The notes beneath the pieces are model-generated. The model ran no database searches, was not told the origin of the DNA, and worked only from the letters and a program-made list of their open reading frames with translations. Below, piece after piece: positions 7,284 through 15,167 of a stretch of 59,712 nt of DNA. The position numbers were made by a program, and so were the translations under genes. Within the stretch, counting starts at the first letter, position 1, and every line of letters starts with the position of its first letter. Location of the stretch: the NCBI RefSeq assembly GCF_013074385.2, contig NZ_JABEYA020000020.1:1-59712 (forward strand). The letters run 5' to 3'. This stretch comes from Vibrio ostreicida. Its GTDB lineage: Bacteria > Pseudomonadota > Gammaproteobacteria > Enterobacterales > Vibrionaceae.

Positions 7284-8816
7284 TTATATTCTTTGGAATC
7301 GTTTCTTTATTTCTTCTCTTTTCGGTCTGTCTGTCACCGTAAAGAGCGCTTCTATATCATCATCATGTAAGTCCACTACCCACACGTTCTCAGGCCTCTC
7401 AATATCTGAAAATTCTTTGTGCATCCAATGTTCCACTTTATTTTGGTCAAATGTATTTCGATCGACTTTCAAGAGAATCACTGTGCCTTTTTTTTCATCT
7501 AAGAAAAGCACCGCGGATACTATTCCTTCCTTTTTTTGAAATTCAGATTCAATTTTTTCCGGATAAACGTTTCTTCCATTTGGAAGACAGATAATGTTTT
7601 TCTTTCTCCCAGAGATATATAAATAGTTTTCCTCATCCAAATACCCAATATCACCCGTATTCAGCCAGCCCTCTTCATCCACATAACAGGCGGAGGGATC
7701 ATGGCCAGAATAGCCAGAGAACAGCGACGAGCTGCGTATTTCAATACTGCCATCTTGTGCAATACGAACTTCAACATGAGGTAACGGCCGACCAACACTG
7801 CCCAGTCGATTAAACTGTGTTGTATTCACGCTGACAACAGACGCATTTTCACTCAGTCCGTAACCCTGATACGCTTCAACACCAAATGATCTAAGTTGTT
7901 CCAACGTCTCTACGTCGACGCGCGCGCCACCACATGTGATATGAGGCACATCTTGCAGATACTGGCATAAAGCGTCATCCCCCTGCTTGATGCCGTTGAG
8001 TAAAGCTTCAATCATAACTGGTGGCGCTGTCATTGCCGTCGGTTGGACGAATGTAATCCACTCAACGATTTTGCCAATATCACAATGATTTTCCCCAATT
8101 AAAGGAAGGTCTTGTGGCAAGAAACTCACCGTACCGCCATTCATCAGAGGGAGGTAAATCGCCGTCACTTGCTCCAGTAATAAACTCAGCGGGACCAGAG
8201 ATAAATATGTCTTTTGGCTTTCTTTCGGAATAGACGTAGACAAACTTTTATAAGTTTCAACAATCGCTTGAGGTGTGAGCTGCACGCCTTTTGGTCTACT
8301 TGTGGTCCCAGAAGTATGAATGATTTTACAGACACTAGGTTGTGCAGCCGTTGCCAAATCCAGCAACGTGGCGCCTTCCAAGTAGGAACACAGTGTCTCA
8401 TCAAGGCGGATGCACCTTTGTTCATCATACTCAAGCCCCCACTTCTCCTTCAGCGTCTCTTCACCCGTTTGATCGCAGATAAACACATCACATTTTGAGG
8501 CCAAATGATGAGCTTGAGACCTTGAGAAAGCGTGAGGTAAAGGCAAACTTGCGAGTCCAGAGAACAAACAGCCGAGGTCAGCCACAATCCAGTCGGCGCC
8601 GTTACGACAAACAATGCCAACAGTCGCACTTTCTCTCAACGTGATACTTTCAAGCCTAGCTAATAACTCATGTTGCAATCGGGCGACTCTAAGTTCGATA
8701 TCTTTGTAAGTCAGAGCGATCTCTGAGGCCGGATTCATCGATGTGTACTCTTTTGTCGCGACTTTACTGCTATTCGATTTGATCGCATCAATCAGCAGAT
8801 TATTGAGCGTTTTCAT
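7284..8816 (-). CDS. AMP-forming acyl-CoA ligase, long-chain type (second ligase)
   Basis: A 510-residue ANL-superfamily adenylating enzyme. Motifs in order: HTSGTTSRPKG for ATP phosphate binding, YQGYGLSENASV, NTGDIGYLDEENYLYISGRKKN at the hinge, and a C-terminal subdomain with PNGRNVYPEKIE. The pattern resembles long-chain fatty acyl-CoA or acyl-ACP synthetases more than amino-acid adenylation domains. It should activate a carboxylate as acyl-AMP and pass it to CoA, or to a carrier encoded elsewhere. Its ATG overlaps the stop of the thermostable-hemolysin-family gene as ATGA. It is clearly divergent from the first ligase of the operon, suggesting that two different acids are activated. Confidence 0.87.
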   Translation of the reverse strand: MKTLNNLLIDAIKSNSSKVATKEYTSMNPASEIALTYKDIELRVARLQHELLARLESITLRESATVGIVCRNGADWIVADLGCLFSGLASLPLPHAFSRSQAHHLASKCDVFICDQTGEETLKEKWGLEYDEQRCIRLDETLCSYLEGATLLDLATAAQPSVCKIIHTSGTTSRPKGVQLTPQAIVETYKSLSTSIPKESQKTYLSLVPLSLLLEQVTAIYLPLMNGGTVSFLPQDLPLIGENHCDIGKIVEWITFVQPTAMTAPPVMIEALLNGIKQGDDALCQYLQDVPHITCGGARVDVETLEQLRSFGVEAYQGYGLSENASVVSVNTTQFNRLGSVGRPLPHVEVRIAQDGSIEIRSSSLFSGYSGHDPSACYVDEEGWLNTGDIGYLDEENYLYISGRKKNIICLPNGRNVYPEKIESEFQKKEGIVSAVLFLDEKKGTVILLKVDRNTFDQNKVEHWMHKEFSDIERPENVWVVDLHDDDIEALFTVTDRPKREEIKKRFQRI

Positions 8817-9436
8817 GCTGCTTCATCCAATTTCAGTTGTTCATTGTTGTAATCGAAGTTGATACTCATTGAGAGTGCTTTAAACATGGCGCTGTGATCA
8901 TCAAGAAAAATAACCCCAGTGACTGGTTTTGATTCATAATAGGAACCCCAATCTCCCTTGCCCAGCTCCAAACATTCTTCTTGCGCTTTGCAAATCGGTT
9001 CAAATTTGATCCCGCATGAACTCAATAAACGCGAAACGGTTTGTGTGATTGTGCAAAGAAGGACACTGGCGCCAACGCAATGAGCAATAAAAGGGATAAG
9101 AGTCGTTAGCTTTATGCCCACATGGTGATGATTAGAAATTAGGCCACCTATTTCAGCGATTTTGTCTGAGCTATAATAGCGCCCCCAATTATCGACAATC
9201 ACTTCTTCAATACTTTTATCTAAATATTGTTCTGAGAATAATTTTCTTTTATTTTTAAAACTAATCCCAGCACAAGAGGACACATCAAATTCTTTATCAA
9301 AACCTTTTGACGCGATCACATAGTACTCTGGGTTTGGATCAATATTGGCTTTGTAAAAGTCCTCATATTTCTCCCGAGTTGCTTCTCTTGCCTTTAAGGC
9401 CAGAGGATCGCTATTTTTTATTATTTTAATATTCAT
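8813..9436 (-). CDS. Thermostable-hemolysin-family protein, probable GNAT-like acyltransferase
   Basis: A 207-residue protein that matches, by recalled pattern, the family named 'thermostable hemolysin' after a Vibrio cytolysin. Typical elements are LFSEQYLDKSIEEVI (about 67-81), the EIGGLIS strand, and DWGSYYESKP near the C terminus. The layout resembles GNAT or acyl-homoserine-lactone-synthase folds, and there is no signal peptide or membrane segment, so secretion as a toxin seems unlikely. I start at ATG 9436, behind AAAGGAG and overlapping the end of the first ligase by 11 bases. Wedged between two acyl ligases, an N-acyl transfer role from acyl-CoA to an amine fits, but this is inference. 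Confidence 0.75.
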   Translation of the reverse strand: MNIKIIKNSDPLALKAREATREKYEDFYKANIDPNPEYYVIASKGFDKEFDVSSCAGISFKNKRKLFSEQYLDKSIEEVIVDNWGRYYSSDKIAEIGGLISNHHHVGIKLTTLIPFIAHCVGASVLLCTITQTVSRLLSSCGIKFEPICKAQEECLELGKGDWGSYYESKPVTGVIFLDDHSAMFKALSMSINFDYNNEQLKLDEAA

Positions 9437-11009
9437 TTCCAATCTCCTTTTCCAAATATTTAAACAGGTTTTTTTTATCTGTTTTACCAACACTCGTTTT
9501 TGGTAATTCTTCAACAGTTACGATTAAGTCTGGGCAAGAGAATCTTGATAACTGTCCTTGTTCAATTAAATTCACAAAGTGTTTATTAATGCGCTTTCTT
9601 ATGTCACTGGAGGTGACATTTTTTTTAGGGACCACGAAGGCAACAGGGCGCTCTCCCCATTTTTCATCTGGCCAAGCAATAAATGCAACCTCCTCAACAG
9701 AGTCCACCTCCCGTGCTCTATCCTCAAGTTCACTCGGTGACAGCCATTCTCCACCCGATTTAATCAGGTCTTTTTTTCTATCTGTGATAACCAGCGTCCC
9801 GTTGTCATTGAGATAACCAATATCACCTGTATAAAATCTACCTTTGACCCACTGAAGAAGGGTGCTTTTTTCATCTCTGAAATAACTTGGTGTAACCCAA
9901 GGAGCAAGAACGGTAATTTCTCCGACGGCACGTTGTCCGTCATTCAAATAAAACTCAGGGACAATGTCTATATCGACAAACGGGATGGGCTGGCCGGCAT
10001 AACAACGCGCTTCATCGGATTGGCCATGCTTGATTTTATTCACCGCAATAACAGGCCCAGTTTCCGACATCCCATACCCAGCCCACACATCAATGCCTTG
10101 GTTAACGGCTCTTTCCATCAAAGGCTGTGGCAATAGTGCCCCACCGACAAGCACCTTTAATTGGCCAAGGTTTGCCTTCTTTTTCTCTGCTTCATCCAGA
10201 AGCATAGTGAGCAAAGTAGGGACGCTATGGGTAAAGGTAACCCCCTCTTTCTCTATCAAATTACATAGGCTTTTGGCGCAATACTTCCCTGCATACACCT
10301 GCTTCAACCCCATCATCGTTGCGACATAAGGAAGGCCCCAGGCGTGCACGTGAAACATGGGCGTTAACGGCAAGTAAACATCTTCATTGTGCAATCGCTG
10401 CCCGTTCTTGTTACTGCCTAGACTGCTGCTCAAAGACAAAGTATGGAGAACTAACTGACGATGAGTAAAAAAGACCCCTTTCGGAAGCCCAGTTGTACCA
10501 CTGGTATAAAACAGAGTTGCAACACACGCTTCATCAACATCAGGAAAAACAAATTCAGGCGTCCCCGCAGAAATCAGTGCCTCATATTGATCGTCCGTCG
10601 AGTCGTCCTCATTTATTTGAATATAATTAACTAAGTTTGGAAAAACGTCTTTCGAATCTTGAATGTCATTACAGAAATCCGAATGAACAAAAAAGAACTT
10701 TGCACCACTATGATTTAGCGTATATTCTTTTTTTTCTTTTGATAACCGGATATTGCATGTCATCAAAGTCGCACCAATCATTGGTACAGCAAAGTACATT
10801 TCAAGATATCGATGGCTATCCCAATCAGCGATAGCAACAACATCTCCTTTACTGACCCCCATATTAACTAAAGAAGATGACAGTCTTTTTATTCGCTCAC
10901 TTAACTTTTCGTACGTATAAGTTAATACGTCACTATATACTATCAAACTACTTTTATTCTTATTTACACTGTCAGTGAAAAGGTTATTTAAATTCATCTT
11001 AAAGTTCAT
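9426..11009 (-). CDS. AMP-forming acyl-CoA ligase, FadD-like (first ligase, operon head)
   Basis: A 527-residue ANL-superfamily enzyme. YTSGTTGLPKGVFFTHRQ is the ATP motif, GYGMSETGPV the acyl-adenylate motif, YTGDIGYL and DRKKDLIKSGGEWLSP the hinge, and KTSVGKTDKKNL near the C terminus holds the adenylation lysine. It looks like a medium/long-chain fatty acyl-CoA ligase. ATG 11009 has AGAGG nine bases upstream; a TTG at 11039 would give 537 residues. The gene is noticeably AT-rich next to the aminotransferases at the other end of the operon, which hints that the block was assembled from more than one source. It is the promoter-proximal gene and faces the divergent transporter. Confidence 0.87.
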   Translation of the reverse strand: MNFKMNLNNLFTDSVNKNKSSLIVYSDVLTYTYEKLSERIKRLSSSLVNMGVSKGDVVAIADWDSHRYLEMYFAVPMIGATLMTCNIRLSKEKKEYTLNHSGAKFFFVHSDFCNDIQDSKDVFPNLVNYIQINEDDSTDDQYEALISAGTPEFVFPDVDEACVATLFYTSGTTGLPKGVFFTHRQLVLHTLSLSSSLGSNKNGQRLHNEDVYLPLTPMFHVHAWGLPYVATMMGLKQVYAGKYCAKSLCNLIEKEGVTFTHSVPTLLTMLLDEAEKKKANLGQLKVLVGGALLPQPLMERAVNQGIDVWAGYGMSETGPVIAVNKIKHGQSDEARCYAGQPIPFVDIDIVPEFYLNDGQRAVGEITVLAPWVTPSYFRDEKSTLLQWVKGRFYTGDIGYLNDNGTLVITDRKKDLIKSGGEWLSPSELEDRAREVDSVEEVAFIAWPDEKWGERPVAFVVPKKNVTSSDIRKRINKHFVNLIEQGQLSRFSCPDLIVTVEELPKTSVGKTDKKNLFKYLEKEIGNEY

Positions 11010-11051
11010 CGCTAACATCCTCTGTTTCAACGAGAACAATTATTCAACTTA

Positions 11052-11090
11052 ATTGACACATTTAGCAAATTAAAAATTAAAACTGTCAAT
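11052..11090. promoter_or_regulatory. Inverted repeat in the divergent promoter of the cluster
   Basis: ATTGACA at 11052-11058 and TGTCAAT at 11084-11090 form a perfect 7-bp dyad separated by 25 AT-rich bases, in the gap between the first ligase and the transporter. Each arm contains TTGACA pointing inward toward its own gene, so the arms may be opposed -35 boxes, a regulator operator, or both. The adjacent LysR gene supplies an obvious candidate regulator. The -10 elements are poorly defined. Confidence 0.45.
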
Positions 11091-11161
11091 CTAATATTTA
11101 AATACCCTTAAATTTAGATATGGTGTTTAATGCATCTGGCTTTTATAAAAAGGAGATTACC

Positions 11162-12364
11162 ATGTTGACAAAAGCAACAAATAGAAAAGATATATTGATA
11201 TTACTCTCATTAATATTGATAGGTTTAAACCTCAGACCATCCATGGCCGCCATTGGGCCTGTCCTGAGTTCAATACGCGCAGAAATTCCATTATCTTTCA
11301 CCATGATCTCTTTGCTGACAATGTTACCGGTATTTGCGATGGGGGTGGCGATGTTTGTCGGAATACGCCTTGGGAACAAAGTGGGTGAGCACCGCTTAAT
11401 CACTTACTCTCTATTGCTTATCTCGATGGCCACCGCATATCGCTATCATGCACAAGATTCCGCGGGCCTGCTTATCACGGCCATTGTTGCTGGAATAGGC
11501 ATCGCTTTAACTCAGGCTTTAATACCAAAAATCATTAAAAGCCGCTTTGCCAATTCAATCGAGTTGTTTATGGGCGTGTACGTCACTGCCATAATGGGGG
11601 GCGCTGCCTTGTCGGCTTCAGCGTCTCCTTATTTGGTTGAATTCACTGGAAACTGGCGATTTGCCCTCTCGATTTGGGGCGGGTTAGCCGTCATTGCCAT
11701 CATTTCTTGGTTTAGTGTAAGAGCGTATGTAGGCAATCAATCCGATCAAGGCAAAAGCAACAATAGCTCAGTCGCCTTTTACAAAAGCCCTCGCGCTTGG
11801 TTGTTAGGCGTTTTCTTCGGGCTCGGTACTTCGGCTTATACCTGTGTTCTTGCTTGGCTTCCTCCTTATTATTTTGACCTAGGTTGGCAAAGTAAAGAAT
11901 CTGGGCTGATTCTGGCATTTCTCACCTCTGTGGAAGTGGTCGCAGGGCTGGTGGTTCCCGCGATTGCGAGTCGAAGCAAAGACAGACGCAGCATTTTGAT
12001 TGTTCTACTCGTCTGTATTATTGCCGGCTTCAGCGGGCTAATAACCAAACCAGAAGAATTTGCACTGCTTTGGGCCAGCTTACTCGGCTTCGGTATTGGT
12101 GGACTGTTCCCGATGAGTCTTATCGTCACAATGGACCATGTTGACGACCCGGGCCAAGCGGGACAATTAACGGCATTCGTTCAAGGTATTGGGTATATGA
12201 TCGCAGCCATGTCGCCTCTTCTCGCGGGTTACATTAAAGACAGCTCATCAAGCTTTACAGCAGCGTGGTTAATCTTAGCAGCGGTAGCAGGCTTGATGCT
12301 CTTTATGGCGATAAGGTTTAAGCATAAGGATTATGAACTGCACTTTCAAAAAGTGACCGTTTAA
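11162..12364 (+). CDS. MFS transporter of the CynX/NimT family
   Basis: A 400-residue major facilitator with about twelve hydrophobic segments. The first helix IGLNLRPSMAAIGPVL is the hallmark of the CynX/NimT (cyanate, 2-nitroimidazole) branch. ATG 11162 follows AAAAGGAG at good spacing; earlier in-frame starts lack one. It is transcribed away from the biosynthetic operon and ends four bases inside the convergent LysR gene. The likely role is export of the cluster product, or uptake of a precursor; the family covers both. It sits in the inner membrane. Confidence 0.88.
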   Translation: MLTKATNRKDILILLSLILIGLNLRPSMAAIGPVLSSIRAEIPLSFTMISLLTMLPVFAMGVAMFVGIRLGNKVGEHRLITYSLLLISMATAYRYHAQDSAGLLITAIVAGIGIALTQALIPKIIKSRFANSIELFMGVYVTAIMGGAALSASASPYLVEFTGNWRFALSIWGGLAVIAIISWFSVRAYVGNQSDQGKSNNSSVAFYKSPRAWLLGVFFGLGTSAYTCVLAWLPPYYFDLGWQSKESGLILAFLTSVEVVAGLVVPAIASRSKDRRSILIVLLVCIIAGFSGLITKPEEFALLWASLLGFGIGGLFPMSLIVTMDHVDDPGQAGQLTAFVQGIGYMIAAMSPLLAGYIKDSSSSFTAAWLILAAVAGLMLFMAIRFKHKDYELHFQKVTV

Positions 12365-13317
12365 TCACGGTTCACTGCCTGACAAACGTCCATGATTTGC
12401 TCTCTTAGCCAGATGTTGGCTGGATTACTCGCACAAGACTGACTCCATAACATCTCCAGCTCAAAACCAGGCAAGCCTTCAGGGGCTTGCCTCGCATGTA
12501 AAGTGCTGTGTTGTGGCGACACTTTTTTAAACACTTTTTCAGGCAACATCATCATCATCTCAGATCCAGTCAGCATTTTTAAACCTGAGTAATAACCATT
12601 TGCTTTAATCGCTATCGTTCGCTGAATATCATGGTTATTTAACCAAGAGTCCACCATACAATTGCTCGTCAGCCAAGGCGATGGAAAGATCTGTCTACGC
12701 TCAGAAAACTCTTTCAGCGAAAGCGGTGCAAAGCCACTGCCCGAGCCATCAAACACAGCCACTAATTGATCGCTGAGAATTCGCTGGCTACAAAGGTTGT
12801 GCGGGTATTGATTCTGGCTAACAACGATACCGACATCTATTTTTTGATCCGCAATCGCTTCGTAAGGCACCTTCTCTTCCGGCCGAATCACTTCAATGCT
12901 AATTTTGAGTTCTTCTTGAAGAATTTTCTTTAACAGCAGTGGGATCACTAATATTTCAAAATATTCAGGTGAAAATATCGTAAATACCGTTTCCGTTTCT
13001 CGGGGAGAAAATGCCTTTTTTTCTACACCACATGCGGATATTTTCCCTAGGATATCTCCGATACTCTCAATTAAAAGGGTAGATTTATGTGTTGGCTGCA
13101 TTCCCGCTCTAGAACTAACAAAAAGTGGGTCATCAAAGGCCGTCCTTAACCGATTCAAACTATAGCTAACGGTTGACTGACTCAGTGACAAGATTTCAGA
13201 GACTTCTGTGACACTTTGGTAGAGATATAAATTGTAAAACACTTCTAGGGACTGAAAATCAAGTTTTCTTAACTTTTGCCGAAGAGCAATTTTCCTATCC
13301 ATAATCCGATCACTCAT
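12361..13317 (-). CDS. LysR-type transcriptional regulator
   Basis: A 318-residue LysR-type regulator. The N-terminal winged helix-turn-helix is clear at about residues 17-80 (FQSLEVFYNLYLYQSVTEVSEIL, then LSQSTVSYSLNRLRTAFDDPLF). A substrate-binding-like effector domain follows, with CGVEKKAFSPRETETVFTI near its start. Its 3' end overlaps that of the transporter by four bases. It probably controls the divergent ligase-transporter promoter, possibly through the dyad at 11052-11090; that is inference. A second ATG at codon 6 is an alternative start. Confidence 0.88.
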   Translation of the reverse strand: MSDRIMDRKIALRQKLRKLDFQSLEVFYNLYLYQSVTEVSEILSLSQSTVSYSLNRLRTAFDDPLFVSSRAGMQPTHKSTLLIESIGDILGKISACGVEKKAFSPRETETVFTIFSPEYFEILVIPLLLKKILQEELKISIEVIRPEEKVPYEAIADQKIDVGIVVSQNQYPHNLCSQRILSDQLVAVFDGSGSGFAPLSLKEFSERRQIFPSPWLTSNCMVDSWLNNHDIQRTIAIKANGYYSGLKMLTGSEMMMMLPEKVFKKVSPQHSTLHARQAPEGLPGFELEMLWSQSCASNPANIWLREQIMDVCQAVNRD

Positions 13318-14102
13318 TAAAAAATATAAAAATATAAAAGCATTTCCCTAACAATTGGTTCTAAACACAGCCTATTTAAACCGTAGAAATGAGTGGATTC
13401 TCTTCTCAGCCTTTAAAGCAGAATGCTTTGAACCAAAAGGCCGTCATCGTTTTATACGTCGCTAAAGAATCAATAATTTGAGGAGATGTTTTCAACTGCG
13501 GATGGACATGGTGAGTCACTGGTGGTCATCTAACTCACCGGACAACCTTTGAGGATAACCTTTGCAGTTACGCCACAATATCACCTGACCAACCAAGCCT
13601 TACTGCGTTTGTATAACGCCAATGCTAAAGGTTTCAAAAATCGAAGACTCTCGCCACCACATCTTGCATATAAACAATCACATTAGAGCCCCTTCCGTAA
13701 GACTGATCAAGATTAATATACTGCGACACTATAATAAATGTGATGAATATTAGGATTCTTATCAATATGCAACAAGACCCGTAAAAGTACCCTTGTTCTT
13801 TCGGTCCGATTCAGGATCAGAGCAGTACCTCGTTTGAAAAAGTCCGTTTGCTTGACCAATATTGCAGCATTCTGATGCCCAATCGTTCGACTGAGAAGGC
13901 TTTAATCAATGATAAATAGCTGAGTGGCGCTTTGTTGGGTCCCCCTTCAGTGCCTTGTTATCAACATTGGGATCGTGCTATTCTTCGCCTCCATTTTTCA
14001 TGATCCGAACATCACCATTCGGTGATCATTCGAGGTCAATGCTATCTTTACTATGTCAGCGACTTCCAGCCGGCAAGTTCAACCAAATTTGGGATTGTAC
14101 CT
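13318..14102. other. 785-base intergenic stretch between the LysR gene and gmk
   Basis: No convincing full gene. A plus-strand open stretch at 13785-13919 (about 44 codons ending LLDQYCSILMPNRSTEKALINDK) reads like protein but has no start or ribosome binding site, so it may be a gene remnant. A 7-bp inverted repeat lies at 13510-13516 and 13533-13539, and a tight hairpin at 14011-14026 in the gmk leader. I see no insertion-sequence ends or tRNA. This is the right-hand border of the accessory block. Confidence 0.55.
13955..13984 (+). promoter_or_regulatory. Candidate sigma-70 promoter of gmk
   Basis: TTGTTA (13955-13960) and TATTCT (13979-13984) are spaced by 18 bases, about 120 bases before the gmk start. 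Match to consensus is partial. Confidence 0.35.
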
Positions 14103-14726
14103 ATGGGCAAAGGCACTCTTTATATTGTATCTGCACCAAGCGGCGCTGGTAAATCGAGCTTGATTTCCGCCATGTTGGAAACGAATCCGACCTACGCAAT
14201 GAAAGTGTCCATTTCTCACACCACCCGTGGTATGCGTCCCGGAGAACAAAACGGTGTTCATTACCATTTTGTGCAAAAGGAACATTTTGAAGAACTCATC
14301 GAACAAAACGAATTCCTAGAATATGCCGAAGTATTCGGAAATTACTACGGGACATCCAGAGTTTGGATTGAAAGCAACCTCAATAAAGGCATTGATGTAT
14401 TTCTAGATATTGACTGGCAAGGCGCTCAACAGATCCGTAAGCAAATGCCGCACGCTCGGAGTCTTTTTATCCTGCCGCCTTCCAACGACGAACTAGAGCG
14501 ACGGCTCAATGCTCGCGGACAAGACAGTGAATCTGTTATCGCTAAGCGCATGGCAGAAGCCAAGTCCGAAAGTTCTCATTACCGTGAATACGACTATTTG
14601 ATCATTAATGATGATTTCGACACTGCACTGATCGATTTTAAGGCCATCATTCGTGCCGAAAGACTCAAACAAGATAAACAAGCAGCAAAATACCAAAACA
14701 TGCTGACTGCTCTTTTGAACGAGTAG
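14103..14726 (+). CDS. gmk: Guanylate kinase
   Basis: Phosphorylates GMP to GDP with ATP in the cytoplasm. At 207 residues it matches the usual length. The P-loop is SAPSGAGKSSL at 9-19, and the GMP-binding region includes SHTTRGMRPGE and YYGTSRVWIE. I start at MGKGTLYIVSAPSG (14103); a longer frame upstream has no family-like sequence. It heads the conserved gmk-rpoZ-spoT-trmH-recG string, linking GTP synthesis to ppGpp metabolism. Confidence 0.96.
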   Translation: MGKGTLYIVSAPSGAGKSSLISAMLETNPTYAMKVSISHTTRGMRPGEQNGVHYHFVQKEHFEELIEQNEFLEYAEVFGNYYGTSRVWIESNLNKGIDVFLDIDWQGAQQIRKQMPHARSLFILPPSNDELERRLNARGQDSESVIAKRMAEAKSESSHYREYDYLIINDDFDTALIDFKAIIRAERLKQDKQAAKYQNMLTALLNE

Positions 14727-14854
14727 TACGTCTTTATCATCGTCAAACTCATTAGAAATCGCGGTCTCTGTACACTCTTAGCTAGACACTGGGAACACAG
14801 AAGCTGTATACTTTCTCGTCATACAAAATTTTAGTTAAATAATGTGGAGTTCTC

Positions 14855-15127
14855 ATGGCACGCGTAACTGTTCAAGACGCTGTTGAAAAAGTTGGTAACC
14901 GTTTCGACCTAGTTCTCATTGCGGCTCGCCGCGCTCGTCAAATGCAAACTGGCGGCAAAGATGCACTCGTGCCAGAAGAAAACGATAAGGCGACCGTTAT
15001 CGCTTTGCGCGAAATCGAAGAGAGCCTTATCACAAAAGACATCCTTGATGCACGAGAGCGTCAGGAGCAACAAGAACAAGACGCAGCAGAATTAGCCGCC
15101 GTCAGCAGCATTGCTCACAGTCGTTAA
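14855..15127 (+). CDS. rpoZ: RNA polymerase omega subunit
   Basis: At 90 residues it has the typical MARVTVQDAVEKVGNRFDLVL start and the conserved RRARQMQ segment. It assists folding and assembly of the beta' subunit and forms part of a ppGpp-binding site on RNA polymerase, which fits its place directly ahead of spoT. GTGGAG lies just upstream of the ATG. Confidence 0.97.
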   Translation: MARVTVQDAVEKVGNRFDLVLIAARRARQMQTGGKDALVPEENDKATVIALREIEESLITKDILDARERQEQQEQDAAELAAVSSIAHSR

Positions 15128-15167
15128 CCTGACTTTTGTCTCAACAACCATCTTCCGGGCCTAAAGT

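Noticed and set aside
13486..13533. 15-codon ORF with GAGGAG at its start
   Set aside because: Ribosome site directly abuts the ATG, the peptide is unremarkable and no gene follows it closely.
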